Shown piece after piece: positions 36,146 through 49,521 of a stretch of 64,000 nucleotides of DNA (the first letter of the stretch is position 1; each line of letters starts with the position of its first letter). The notes beneath the pieces are model-generated. The model did no database searches, had not been told where the DNA came from, and was given only the letters and a program-made list of their open reading frames with translations. The stretch covers positions 46,693,206 through 46,757,205 of the forward strand of contig OZ018338.1 in the NCBI GenBank assembly GCA_963969495.1. Direction: 5' to 3'. A program made the translations under genes and the position numbers. The DNA comes from Ceratothoa steindachneri (lineage: Eukaryota > Arthropoda > Malacostraca > Isopoda > Cymothoidae).

Positions 36146-37747
36146 CAAAACCTGGAAAAACGGCCGTTTTCAAGGTTTAGTCTATTTCCAAAAAAATGAT
36201 TGAAAAGCGGGAGTTTGTGGATAATGCAAATATCTTCAAACCTATCCAATTAGGGTCTCCGATTATAAGTAATATTATGCAAAATCATGCAAAAACGGTC
36301 AGTTTTGAGATTCGTTCGATTTCTTAAAAAAAGCTCGAAAAACGTCGGTTTTAGGAAAATAAGCCGTTTTTCAAACTTAGCAAGTTATTGCTCTCGAATC
36401 TAAGTAATATTAAGCAAAAGCTGGAAAACGGCCGTTTTTAAGGTTTGATCCATTTCCTAAAAAAGATTGAAAAATGGGAGTTTTTTGGATGATGCAAATA
36501 TCTTCAAACCTATCCAATTAAGGTCTCCGATTATAACTAATATTAGGCAAAAACGGCCAGATTTGAGATTCGATCGATTTCTTATAAAAAGCTTGAAAAC
36601 GTCAGTTTGGGAAAAATAACCCTTTTTTCAAACTTAGCAAGTTATTTCTCTCGAATCTGAGTAATATTACCCAAAACCTGGAAAAACGGCCGTTTTTAAG
36701 GCTAGGTCTATTTCCAAAAAAATGATTGAAAAGCGGGAGTTTTTTGGATGGTGCAAATATCTTCAAACCTATCCAATAAAGGTCTCCGATTTTAAGTAAT
36801 ATTAGGCAAAAACATGCAAAAACGGTCATTTTTGAGATCTGATCGATTTCTTAAAAAAGCTCGAAAAACGTCTGTTTTGGGAAAATAAGCCGTTTTTCAA
36901 ACTTAGCAAGTTATTGCTCTTGAATCGAAGTAATATTATCCAAAACCTTAAAAAACGGCCGTTTTTAAGGTTTGATCCATTTCCTAAAAAAGATTTAAAA
37001 ATAGGAGTTTTTTAGATGATGCAAATATCTTCAAACCTATCCAATTAGGGTCTCCGATTATAAGTAATATTATGCAAAATCATGCAAAAACGGTCAGTTT
37101 TGAGATTCGATCGATTTCTTAAAAAAAGCTCGAAAAACGTCGGTTTTAGGAAAATAAACCGTTTTTCAAACTTAGCAAGTTATTGCTCATGAATCTAAGT
37201 AATATTAAACAAAAGCTGGAAAAACGGCCGTTTTTAAGGTTTAAACCATTTCCTAAAAAAGATTGAAAATCGGGAGTTTTTTGGATGATGCAAATATCTT
37301 CAAACCTATCCAATTAAGGTCTCCGATTATAAGTAATATTAGGCAAAAACATGCAAAAACGGCCAGTTTTGGGATTCAATCGATTTCTTAAAAAAAGCTT
37401 GAAAAACGTCAGTTTTGGGAAAATAAACCGTTTTTCAAACTTAGAGAGTTACTGTTCCCATATCTGAGTAATATTAACAAAAACCTGGAAAAACGGCCGT
37501 TTTTGAGGTTTGATCCATTTTCTAAAAAAGATTGAAAAACGGGAGTTTTTTGGATAATGCAAATATTTTAAAACCTATTCAATTTAGGTCTCCGATTATA
37601 AGTAATATTAGGCAAAAACATGCAAAAACGGCCAGTTTTGAGATTCAATCGATTTCTTAAAAAAAGCTTGGAAAACGTCAGTTTTGGGAAAATAAACCGT
37701 TTTTTAAACTTAGCAAGTTATTGCTCTCGAATCTAAGTAATATTAAC
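36146..37747 (+). repeat. Canonical six-dimer HOR, first of a tandem pair
   Basis: Dimers start at 36146, 36415, 36672, 36941, 37210 and 37479. Rare variants are GAGATCTGATCG (36834), AAGGCTAGGTC and GGGAAAAATAACCCTTTTTTC. All recur exactly 1,602 bp later. The M2 palindrome has lost an A (CTGGAAAACGG), giving a 257-bp dimer. Confidence 0.9.
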
Positions 37748-39349
37748 CAAAACCTGGAAAAACGGCCGTTTTCAAGTTTAGGTGTTTTTCCAAAAAATGA
37801 TTGAAAAGCGGGAGTTTGTGGATGATGCAAATATCTTCAAACCTATCCAATTAGGGTCTCCGATTATAAGTAATATTATGCAAAATCATGCAAAAACGGT
37901 TAGGTTTGAGATTCGATCGATTTCTTAAAAAAAGCTCGAAAAACGTCGGTTTTAGGAAAATAAACCGTTTTTCAAACTTAGCAAGTTATTGCTCTCGAAT
38001 CTAAGTAATATTAAGCAAAAGCTGGAAAAACGGCCGTTTTTAAGGTTTGATCCATTTCCTAAAAAAGATTGAAAAATGGGAGTTTTTTGGATAATGCAAA
38101 TATCTTCAAACCTATCCAATTAAGGTCTCCGATTATAACTAATATTAGGCAAAAACGGCCAGATTTGAGATTCGATCGATTTCTTATAAAAAGCTTGAAA
38201 ACGTCAGTTTGGGAAAAATAACCCTTTTTTCAAACTTAGCAAGTTATTTCTCTCGAATCTGAGTAATATTACCCAAAACCTGGAAAAACGGCCGTTTTTA
38301 AGGCTAGGTCTATTTCCAAAAAAATGATTGAAAAGCGGGAGTTTTTTGGATGGTGCAAATATCTTCAAACCTATCCAATAAAGGTCTCCGATTTTAAGTA
38401 ATATTAGGCAAAAACATGCAAAAACGGTCATTTTTGAGATCTGATCGATTTCTTAAAAAAGCTCGAAAAACGTCTGTTTTGGGAAAATAAGCCGTTTTTC
38501 AAACTTAGCAAGTTATTGCTCTTGAATCGAAGTAATATTATCCAAAACCTTAAAAAACGGCCGTTTTTAAGGTTTGATCCATTTCCTAAAAAAGATTTAA
38601 AAATAGGAGTTTTTTAGATGATGCAAATATCTTCAAACCTATCCAATTAGGGTCTCCGATTATAAGTAATATTATGCAAAATCATGCAAAAACGGTCAGT
38701 TTTGAGATTCGATCGATTTCTTAAAAAAAGCTCGAAAAACGTCGGTTTTAGGAAAATAAACCGTTTTTCAAACTTAGCAAGTTATTGCTCATGAATCTAA
38801 GTAATATTAAACAAAAGCTGGAAAAACGGCCGTTTTTAAGGTTTAAACCATTTCCTAAAAAAGATTGAAAATCGGGAGTTTTTTGGATGATGCAAATATC
38901 TTCAAACCTATCCAATTAAGGTCTCCGATTATAAGTAATATTAGGCAAAAACATGCAAAAACGGCCAGTTTTGGGATTCAATCGATTTCTTAAAAAAAGC
39001 TTGAAAAACGTCAGTTTTGGGAAAATAAACCGTTTTTCAAACTTAGAGAGTTACTGTTCCCATATCTGAGTAATATTAACAAAAACCTGGAAAAACGGCC
39101 GTTTTTGAGGTTTGATCCATTTTCTAAAAAAGATTGAAAAACGGGAGTTTTTTGGATAATGCAAATATTTTAAAACCTATTCAATTTAGGTCTCCGATTA
39201 TAAGTAATATTAGGCAAAAACATGCAAAAACGGCCAGTTTTGAGATTCAATCGATTTCTTAAAAAAAGCTTGGAAAACGTCAGTTTTGGGAAAATAAACC
39301 GTTTTTTAAACTTAGCAAGTTATTGCTCTCGAATCTAAGTAATATTAAC
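37748..39349 (+). repeat. Canonical six-dimer HOR, second of a tandem pair
   Basis: Dimers start at 37748, 38016, 38274, 38543, 38812 and 39081. It carries the same rare variants as the previous HOR (GAGATCTGATCG at 38436). The M1 has GTGTTTTTCC, a form also in the M1 at 39350 and at base 1. Confidence 0.9.
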
Positions 39350-42300
39350 CAAAACCTGGAAAAACGGCCGTTTTCAAGTTTAGGTGTTTTTCCAAAAAAT
39401 GATTGAAAAGCGGGAGTTTGTGGATGATGCAAATATCTTCAAACCTATCCAATTAGGGTCTCCGATTATAAGTAATATTATGCAAAATCATGCAAAAACG
39501 GTTAGGTTTGAGATTCGATCGATTTCTTAAAAAAAGCTCGAAAAACGTCGGTTTTAGGAAAATAAACCGTTTTTCAAACTTAGCAAGTTATTGCTCTCGA
39601 ATCTAAGTAATATTAAGCAAAAGCTGGAAAAACGGCCGTTTTTAAGGTTTGATCCATTTCCTAAAAAAGATTGAAAAATGGGAGTTTTTTGGATGATGCA
39701 AATATCTTCAAACCTATCCAATTAAAGTCTCCGATTATAACTAATATTAGGCAAAAACGGCCAGTTTTGAGATTCGATCGATTTCTTATAAAAAGCTTGA
39801 AAACGTCAGTTTGGGGAAAATAAACCGTTTTTCAAACTTAGCAAGTTATTTCTCTCGAATCTAAGTAATATTACCCAAAACCTGGAAAAACGGCCGTTTT
39901 TAAGGTTAGGTCTATTTCCAAAAAAATGATTGAAAAGCGGGAGTTTTTTGGATGGTGCAAATATCTTCAAACCTATCCAATAAAGGTCTCCGATTTTAAG
40001 TAATATTAGGCAAAAACATGCAAAAACGGTCAGTTTTGAGATTCGATCGATTTCTTAAAAAAGCTTGAAAAACGTCTGTTTTGAGAAAATAAGCCGTTTT
40101 TCAAACTTAGCAAGTTATTGCTCTTGAATTGAAGTAATATTAACCAAAACCTTAAAAAACGGCCGTTTTTAAGGTTTGATTCATTTCCTAAAAAAGATTT
40201 AAAAATAGGAGTTTTTTAGATGATGCAAATATCTTCAAACCTATCCAATTAGGGTCTCCGATTATAAGTAATATTATGCAAAATCATGCAAAAACGGTCA
40301 GTTTTGAGATTCGATCGATTTCTTAAAAAAAGCTTGGAAAACGTCAGTTTTGGGAAAATAAACTGTTTTTTAAACTTAGCAAGTTATTGCTCTCGAATCT
40401 AAGTAATATTACCCAAAACCTGGAAAAACGGCCGTTTTTAAGGTTTAAACCATTTCCTAAAAAAGATTGAAAAAATGAAAGTTTTGGGGATAATGCAAAT
40501 ATCTTCAAACCTATCCAATTAAGGTCTCCGATTATAAGTAATATTAGGCAAAAACATGCAAAAACGGCCAGTTTTGAGATTCAATCGATTTCTTAAAAAA
40601 AGCTTGAAAAACGTCAGTTTTGGGAAAATAAACCGTTTTTCAAACTTAGAGAGTTACTGTTCCCATATCTGAGGAATATTAACCAAAACCTGGAAAAACG
40701 GCCGTTTTTGAGTTTTGATCCATTTTCTAAAAAAGATTGAAAAACGGGAGTTTTTTGGATAATGAAAATATTTTAAAACCTATTCAATTTAGGTCTCCGA
40801 TTATAAGTAATATTATGCAAAATCATGAAAAAACGGTCAGTTTTGAGATTCGATCGATTTCTTAAAAAAAGCTCGAAAAACGTCGGTTTTAGGAAAATAA
40901 ACCGTTTTTCAAACTTAGCAAGTTATTGCTCTCGAATCTAAGTAATATTAAGCAAAAGCTGGAAAAACGGACGTTTTTAAGGTTTGATCCATTTCCTAAA
41001 AAGGATTGAAAAATGGGAGTTTTTTGGATGATGCAAATATCTTCAAACCGATCCAATTAAGGTCTTCGATTTTAAGTAATATTAGGCAAAAACATGCAAA
41101 AACGGTCAGTTTTGAGATTCGATCGATTTCTTAAAAAAGCTCGAAAAACGTCTGTTTTGGGATAATAAGCCGTTTTTCAATCTTAGCAAGTTATTGCTCT
41201 TTAATCGAAGTAATATTATCCAAAACCTTAAAAAACGGCCGTTTTTAAGGTTTGATCCATTTCCTAAAAAAGATTTAAAAATAGGAGTTTTTTAGATGAT
41301 GCAAATATCTTCAAACCTATCCAATTAGGGTCTCCGATTATAAGTAATATTATGCAAAATCATGCAAAAACAGGCAGTTTTGAGATTCGATCGATTTCTT
41401 AAAAAAAGCTCGAAAAACGTCGGTTTTAGGAAAATAAACCGTTTTTCAAACTTAGCAAGTTATTGCTCATGAATCTAAGTAATATTAAACAAAAGCTGGA
41501 AAAACGGCTGTTTTTAAGGTTTAGTCTATTTCCAAAAAAATGATTGAAAAGCGGGAGTTTGTGGATGATGCAAATATCTTCAAACCTATCCAATTAGGGT
41601 CTCCGATTATAAGTAATATTATGCAAAATCATGCAAAAACGGTCAGTTTTGAGATTCGATCGATTTCTTAAAAAAAGTTCGAAAAACGTCGGTTTTAGGA
41701 AAATAAGCCGTTTTTCAAACATAGCAAGTTATTGCTCTCGAATCTAAGTAATATTAAGCAAAAGCTGGAAAAACGGCCGTTTTTAAGGTTTGATCCATTT
41801 CCTAAAAAAGATTGAAAAATGGGAGTTTTTTGGATGATGCAAATATCTTCAAACCTATCCAATTAAGGTCTCCGATTATAACTAATATTAGGCAAAAACG
41901 GCAAGTTTTGAGATTCGATCGATTTCTTATAAAAAGCTTGAAAACGTCAGTTTGGGGAAAATAAACCGTTTTTCAAACTTAGCAAGTTATTTCTCTCGAA
42001 TCTAAGTAATATTACCCAAAACCTGGAAAAACGGCTGTTTTTAAGGTTAGGTCTATTTCCAAAAAAATGATTGAAAAGCGGGAGTTTTTTGGATGGTGCA
42101 AATATCTTCAAACCTATCCAATAAAGGTCTCCGATTTTAAGTAATATTAGGCAAAAACATGCAAAAACGGTCAGTTTTGAGATTCGATCGATTTCTTAAA
42201 AAAGCTCGAAAAACGTCTGTTTTGGGAAAATAAGCCGTTTTTAGAACTTAGCAAGTTATTGCTCTTGAATCGAAGTAATATTATCCAAAACCTTAAAAAA

Positions 42301-43091
42301 CGGCCGTTTTTAAGGTTTGATCCATTTCCTTAAAAAGATTTAAAAATAGGAGTTTTTTAGATGATGCAAATATCTTCAAACCTATCCAATTAAGGTCTCC
42401 GATTATAAGTAATATTAGGCAAAAACATGCAAAAACGGCCAGTTTTGGGATTCAATCGATTTCATAAAAAAAGCTTGAAAAACGTCAGTTTTGGGAAAAT
42501 AAACCGTTTTTCAAACTTAGAGAGTTACTGTTCCCATATCTGAGGAATATTAACCAAAACCTGGAAAAACGGCCGTTTTTGAGGTTTGATCCATTTTCTA
42601 AAAAAGATTGAAAAACTGGAGTTTTTTGGATAATGCAAATATTTTAAAACCTATTCAATTTAGGTCTCCGATTATAAGTAATATTATGAAAATCATGCAA
42701 AAACGGTCAGTTTTGAGATTCGATCGATTTCTTAAAAAAAGCTCGAAAAACGTCGGTTTTAGGAAAATAAACCGTTTTTCAAACTTAGCAATTTATTGCT
42801 CATGAATCTAAGTAATATTAAACAAAAGCTGGAAAAACGGCCGTTTTTAAGGTTTAAACCATTTCCTAAAAAAGATTGAAAAATGGGAGTTTTGGGGATA
42901 ATGCAAATATCTTCAAACCTATCCAATTAAGGTCTCCGATTATAAGTAATATTAGGCAAAAACATGCAAAAACGGCCAGTTTTGGGATTCAATCGATTTC
43001 TTAAAAAAAGCTTGAAAAACGTCACTTTTGGGAAAATAAACCGTTTTTCAAACTTACAGAGTTACTGTTCCCATATCTGAGGAATATTAAC
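39350..43091 (+). repeat. 6.43-kb segmental duplication, upstream arm, first part
   Basis: Dimers: 39350 M1, 39618 M2, 39876 M3, 40145 M4/M6, 40414 M5-like (A half with CCTGG and ATGAAAGTTTTGGGG), 40684 M6/M1 with GAGTTTTGATCC, 40953 M2-like/M3 with CGGACG, 41221 M4, 41490 M5/M1, 41759 M2, 42017 M3, 42286 M4/M5, 42555 M6/M4, 42823 M5. Most have a partner 6,430 bp downstream. The first four repeat the start of the window. Confidence 0.83.
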
Positions 43092-45779
43092 CAAAACCTG
43101 GAAAAACAGCCGTTTTTAAGGTTAGGTCTATTTCCAAAAAAATGATTGAAAAGCGGGAGTTTTTTGGATGGTGCAAATATCTTCAAACCTATCCAATAAA
43201 GGTCTCCGATTTTAAGTAATATTAGGCAAAAACATGCAAAAACGGCAGTTTTGAGATTCGATCGATTTCTTAAAAAAGCTCGAAAAACGTCTGTTTTGGG
43301 AAAATAAGCCGTTTTTCAAACTTAGCAAGTTATTGCTCTTGAATCGAAGTAATATTAAGCAAAAGCTGGAAAAACGGCCGTTTTTAAGGTTTGATCCATT
43401 TCCTAAAAAAGATTTAAAAATAGGAGTTTTTTAGATGATGCAAATATCTTCAAACCTATCCAATTAGGGTCTCCGATTATAAGTAATATTATGCAAAATC
43501 ATGCAAAAACGGTCAGTTTTGAGATTCGATCGATTTCTTAAAAAAAGCTTGGAAAACGTCAGTTTTGGGAAAATAAACTGTTTTTTAAACTTAGCAAGTT
43601 ATTGCTCTCGAATCTAAGTAATATTACCCAAAACCTGGAAAAACGGCCGTTTTTAAGGTTAGGTCTATTTCCAAAAAAATGATTGAAAAGCGGGAGTTTT
43701 TTGGATGGTGCAAATATCTTCAAACCTATCCAATAAAGGTCTCCGATTTTAAGTAATATTAGGCAAAAACATGCAAAAACGGTCAGATTTGAGATTCGAT
43801 CGATTTCTTAAAAAAGCTTGAAAAACGTCTGTTTTGAGAAAATAAGCCGTTTTTCAAACTTGCAAGTTATTGCTCTTGAATCGAAGTAATATTAACCAAA
43901 ACCTTAAAAAACGGCCGTTTTTAAGGTTTGATCCATTTCCTAAAAAAGATTTAAAAATAGGAGTTTTTTAGATGATGCAAATATCTTCAAACCTATCCAA
44001 TTAGGGTCTCCGATTATAAGTAATATTATGCCAAATGATGCAAAAACGGTCAGTTTTGAGATTCAATCGATTTCTTAAAAAAAGCTCGAAAAACGTCGGT
44101 TTTAGGAAAATAAACCGTTTTTCAAACTTAGCAAGTTATTGCTCATGAATCTAAGTAATATTAAACAAAAGCTGGAAAAACGGCCGTTTTTAAGGTTTAA
44201 ACCATTTCCTAAAAAAGATTGAAAAATGGGAGTTTTGGGGATAATGCAAATATCTTCAAACCTATCCAATTAAGGTCTCCGATTATAAGTAATATTAGGC
44301 AAAAACATGCAAAAACGGCCAGTTTTGAGATTCAATCGATTTCTTAAAAAAAGCTTGAAAAACGTCAGTTTTGGGAAAATAAACCGTTTTTCAAACTTAG
44401 AGAGTTACTGTTCCCATATCTGAGGAATATTAACCAAAACCTGGAAAAACGGCCGTTTTTAAGGTTTGATCCATTTCCTAAAAAAGATTTAAAAATAGGA
44501 GTTTTTTAGATGATGCAAATATCTTCAAACCTATCCAATTAGGGTCTCCGATTATAAGTAATATTATGCAAAATCATGCAAAAACGGTCAGTTTTGAGAT
44601 TCGATCGATTTCTTAAAAAAAGCTCGAAAAACGTCGGTTTTAGGAAAATAAACTCGTTTTTCAAACTTAGCAAGTTATTGCTCATGAATCTAAGTAATAT
44701 TAAACAAAAGCTGGAAAAACGGCCGTTTTTAAGGTTTAAACCATTTCCTAAAAAAGATTGAAAATCGAGAGTTTTTTGGATGATGCAAATATCTTCAAAC
44801 CTATCCAATTAAGGTCTCCGATTTTGAAGTAATATTAGGCAAAAACATGCAAAAACGGTCAGTTTTGAGATTCGATCGATTTCTTAAAAAAGCTCGAAAA
44901 ACGTCTGTTTTGGGAAAATAAGCCGTTTTTCAATCTTAGCAAGTTATTGCTCTTGAATCGAAGTAATATTATCCAAAACCTTAAAAAACGGCCGTTTTTA
45001 AGGTTTGATCCATTTCCTAAAAAAGATTTAAAAATAGGAGTTTTTTAGATGATGCAAATATCTTCAAACCTATCCAATTAGGGTCTCCGATTATAAGTAA
45101 TATTATGCAAAATCATGCAAAAACAGGCAGTTTTGAGATTCGATCGATTTCTTAAAAAAAGCTCGAAAAACGTCGGTTTTAGGAAAATAAACCGTTTTTC
45201 AAACTTAGCAAGTTATTGCTCATGAATCTAAGTAATATTAAACAAAAGCTGGAAAAACGGCCGTTTTTAAGGTTTAAACCATTTCCTAAAAAAGATTGAA
45301 AATCGGGAGTTTTTTGGATGATGCAAATATCTTCAAACCTATCCAATTAAGGTCTCCGATTATAAGTAATATTAGGCAAAAACATGCAAAAACGGCCAGT
45401 TTTGGGATTCAATCGATTTCTTAAAAAAAGCTTGAAAAACGTCTGTTTTGGGAAAATAAACCGTTTTTCAAACTTAGAGAGGTACTGTTCCCATATCTGA
45501 GGAATATTAAAAAAACCTGGAAAAACGGCCGTTTTTGAGGTTTGATCCATTTTCTAAAAAAGATTGAAAAACGGGAGTTTTTTGGATAATGCAAATATTT
45601 TAAAACCTATTCAATTTAGGTCTCCGATTATAAGTAATATTAGGCAAAAACATGCAAAAACGGCCAGTTTTGAGATTCAATCGATTTCTTAAAAAAAGCT
45701 TGGAAAACGTCAGTTTTGGGAAAATAAACCGTTTTTTAAACTTAGCAAGTTATTGCTCTCGAATCTAAGTAATATTAAC
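43092..45779 (+). repeat. Mixed M3, M4, M5 dimers ending in M6
   Basis: Dimers: 43092 M3 (CAGCCG palindrome), 43360 M4/M6, 43629 M3, 43897 M4, 44166 M5, 44435 M4, 44705 M5/M3, 44974 M4, 45243 M5, 45511 M6. From 44435 to about 45600 the order and the rare ATAAACTCG word (44648) match 30249 onward at an offset of 14,186 bp. The M1, M2, M7 and M8 types are absent from this stretch. Confidence 0.8.
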
Positions 45780-48700
45780 CAAAACCTGGAAAAACGGCCG
45801 TTTTCAAGTTTAGGTCTATTTCCAAAAAAATGATTGAAAAGCGGGAGTTTGTGGATGATGCAAATATCTTCAAACCTATCCAATTAGGGTCTCCGATTAT
45901 AAGTAATATTATGCAAAATCATGCAAAAACGGTTAGGTTTGAGATTCGATCGATTTCTTAAAAAAAGCTCGAAAAACGTCGGTTTTAGGAAAATAAACCG
46001 TTTTTCAAACTTAGCAAGTTATTGCTCTCAAATCTAAGTAATATTAAGCAAAAGCTGGAAAAACAGCCGTTTTTAAGGTTTGATCCATTTCCTAAAAAAG
46101 ATTGAAAAATGGGAGTTTTTTGGATGATGCAAATATCTTCAAACCTATCCAATTAAAGTCTCCGATTATAACTAATATTAGGCAAAAACGGCCAGTTTTG
46201 AGATTCGATCGATTTCTTATAAATAGCTTGAAAACGTCAGTTTGGGGAAAATAAACCGTTTTTCAAACTTAGCAAGTTATTTCTCTCGAATCTAAGTAAT
46301 ATTACCCAAAACCTGGAAAAACGGCCGTTTTTAAGGTTAGGTCTATTTCCAAAAAAATGATTGAAAAGCGGGAGTTTTTTGGATGGTGCAAATATCTTCA
46401 AACCTATCCAATAAAGGTCTCCGATTTTAAGTAATATTAGGCAAAAACATGCAAAAACGGTCAGTTTTGAGATTCGATCGATTTCTTAAAAAAGCTTGAA
46501 AAACGTCTGTTTTGAGAAAATAAGCCGTTTTTCAAACTTAGCAAGTTATTGCTCTTGAATCGAAGTAATATTAACCAAAACCTTAAAAAACGGCCGTTTT
46601 TAAGGTTTGATCCATTTCCTAAAAAAGATTTAAAAATAGGAGTTTTTTAGATGATGCAAATATCTTCAAACCTATCCAATTAGGGTCTCCGATTATAAGT
46701 AATATTATGCAAAATCATGCAAAAACGGTCAGTTTTGAGATTCGATCGATTTCTTAAAAAAAGCTTGGAAAACGTCAGTTTTGGGAAAATAAACTGTTTT
46801 TTAAACTTAGCAAGTTATTGCTCTCGAATCTAAGTAATATTACCCAAAACCTGGAAAAACGGCCGTTTTTAAGGTTTAAACCATTTCCTAAAAAAGATTG
46901 AAAAAATGGGAGTTTTGGGGATAATGCAAATATCTTAAACCTATCCAATTAAGGTCTCCGATTATAAGTAATATTAGGCAAAAACATGCAAAAACGGCCA
47001 GTTTTGAGATTCAATCGATTTCTTAAAAAAAGCTTGAAAAACGTCAGTTTTGGGAAAATAAACCGTTTTTCAAACTTAGAGAGTTACTGTTCCCATATCT
47101 GAGGAATATTAACCAAAACCTGGAAAAACGGCCGTTTTTGAGTTTTGATCCATTTTCTAAAAAAGATTGAAAAACGGGAGTTTTTTGGATAATGAAAATA
47201 TTTTAAAACCTATTCAATTTAGGTCTCCGATTATAAGTAATATTATGCAAAATCATGAAAAAACGGTCAGTTTTGAGATTCGATCGATTTCTTAAAAAAA
47301 GCTCGAAAAACGTCGGTTTTAGGAAAATAAACCGTTTTTCAAACTTAGCAAGTTATTGCTCTCGAATCTAAGTAATATTAAGCAAAAGCTGGAAAAACGG
47401 ACGTTTTTAAGGTTTGATCCATTTCCTAAAAAAGATTGAAAAATGGGAGTTTTTTGGATGATGCAAATATCTTCAAACCTATCCAATTAAGGTCTTCGAT
47501 TTTAAGTAATATTAGGCAAAAACATGCAAAAACGGTCAGTTTTGAGATTCGATCGATTTCTTAAAAAAGCTCGAAAAACGTCTGTTTTGGGATAATAAGC
47601 CGTTTTTCAAACTTAGCAAGTTATTGCTCATGAATCTAAGTAATATTAAACCAAGGCTGGAAAAACGGCCGTTTTTAAGGTTTAGTCTATTTCCAAAAAA
47701 ATGATTGAAAAGCGGGAGTTTGTGGATGATGCAAATATCTTCAAACCTATCCAATTAGGGTCTCCGATTATAAGTAATATTATGCAAAATCATGCAAAAA
47801 CGGTCAGTTTTGAGATTCGATCGATTTCTTAAAAAAAGCTCGAAAAACGTCGGTTTTAGTAAAATAAGCCGTTTTTCAAACATAGCAAGTTATTGCTCTC
47901 GAATCTAAGTAATATTAAGCAAAAGCTGGAAAAACGGCCGTTTTTAAGGTTTGATCCATTTCCTAAAAAAGATTGAAAAATGGGAGTTTTTTGGATGATG
48001 CAAATATCTTCAAACCTATCCAATTAAGGTCTCCGATTATAACTAATATTAGGCAAAAACGGCAAGTTTTGAGATTCGATCGATTTCTTATAAAAAGCTT
48101 GAAAACGTCAGTTTGGGGAAAATAAACCGTTTTTCAAACTTAGCAAGTTATTTCTCTCGAATCTAAGTAATATTACCCAAAACCTGGAAAAACGGCTGTT
48201 TTTAAGGTTAGGTCTATTTCCAAAAAAATGATTGAAAAGCGGGAGTTTTTTGGATGGTGCAAATATCTTCAAACCTATCCAATAAAGGTCTCCGATTTTA
48301 AGTAATATTAGGCAAAAACATGCAAAAACGGTCAGTTTTGAGATTCGATCGATTTCTTAAAAAAGCTCGAAAAACGTCTGTTTTGGGAAAATAAGCCGTT
48401 TTTCAAACTTAGCAAGTTATTGCTCTTGAATCGAAGTAATATTAAGCAAAAGCTGAAAAAACGGCCGTTTTTAAGGTTTGATCCATTTCCTAAAAAAGAT
48501 TTAAAAATAGGAGTTTTTTAGATGATGCAAATATCTTCAAACCTATCCAATAAAGGTCTCCGATTTTAAGTAATATTAGGCAAAATCATGCAAAAACGGT
48601 TAGGTTTGAGATTCGATCGATTTCTTAAAAAAAGCTCGAAAAACGTCGGTTTTAGGAAAATAAACCGTTTTTCAAACTTAGCAAGTTATTGCTCATGAAT

Positions 48701-49521
48701 CTAAGTAATATTAAACAAAAGCTGAAAAAACGGCCGTTTTTAAGGTTTAAACCATTTCCTAAAAAAGATTGAAAAATGGGAGTTTTGGGGATAATGCAAA
48801 TATCTTCAAACCTATCCAATTAAGGTCTCCGATTATAAGTAATATTAGGCAAAAACATGCAAAAACGGCCAGTTTTGGGATTCAATCGATTTCATAAAAA
48901 AAGCTTGAAAAACGTCAGTTTTGGGAAAAAAAACCGTTTTTCAAACTTAGAGAGTTACTGTTCCCATATCTGAGGAATATTAACCAAAACCTGGAAAAAC
49001 GGCCGTTTTTGAGGTTTGATCCATTTTCTAAAAAAGATTGAAAAACGGGAGTTTTTTGGATAATGCAAATATTTTAAAACCTATTCAATTTAGGTCTCCG
49101 ATTATAAGTAATATTATGAAAATCATGCAAAAACGGTCAGTTTTGAGATTCGATCGATTTCTTAAAAAAAGCTCGAAAAACGTCGGTTTTAGGAAAATAA
49201 ACCGTTTTTCAAACTTAGCAATTTATTGCTCATGAATCTAAGTAATATTAAACAAAAGCTGGAAAAACGGCCGTTTTTAAGGTTTAAACCATTTCCTAAA
49301 AAAGATTGAAAAATGGGAGTTTTGGGGATAATGCAAATATCTTCAAACCTATCCAATTAAGGTCTCCGATTATAAGTAATATTAGGCAAAAACATGCAAA
49401 AACGGCCAGTTTTGGGATTCAATCGATTTCTTAAAAAAAGCTTGAAAAACGTCAGTTTTGGGAAAATAAACCGTTTTTCAAACTTACAGAGTTACTGTTC
49501 CCATATCTGAGGAATATTAAC
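45780..49521 (+). repeat. 6.43-kb segmental duplication, downstream arm
   Basis: Dimers: 45780 M1, 46049 M2, 46307 M3, 46576 M4/M6, 46845 M5-like, 47114 M6/M1, 47383 M2-like/M3/M4 fusion, 47651 M5/M1, 47920 M2, 48178 M3, 48447 M4/M1, 48716 M5, 48985 M6/M4, 49253 M5. Offsets to the upstream arm are 6,430 until 47383, then 6,161, then 6,430 again from 48985. One dimer was lost near 47.6 kb and another gained near 48.6 kb. Confidence 0.84.

Noticed and set aside
36602..38431. Identical 75-codon minus-strand frames 1,602 bp apart, which look like a conserved gene pair
   Set aside because: The HOR length of 1,602 is divisible by three and the two HORs are near-identical, so any open frame is copied. 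No coding signature separates them from flanking repeat.
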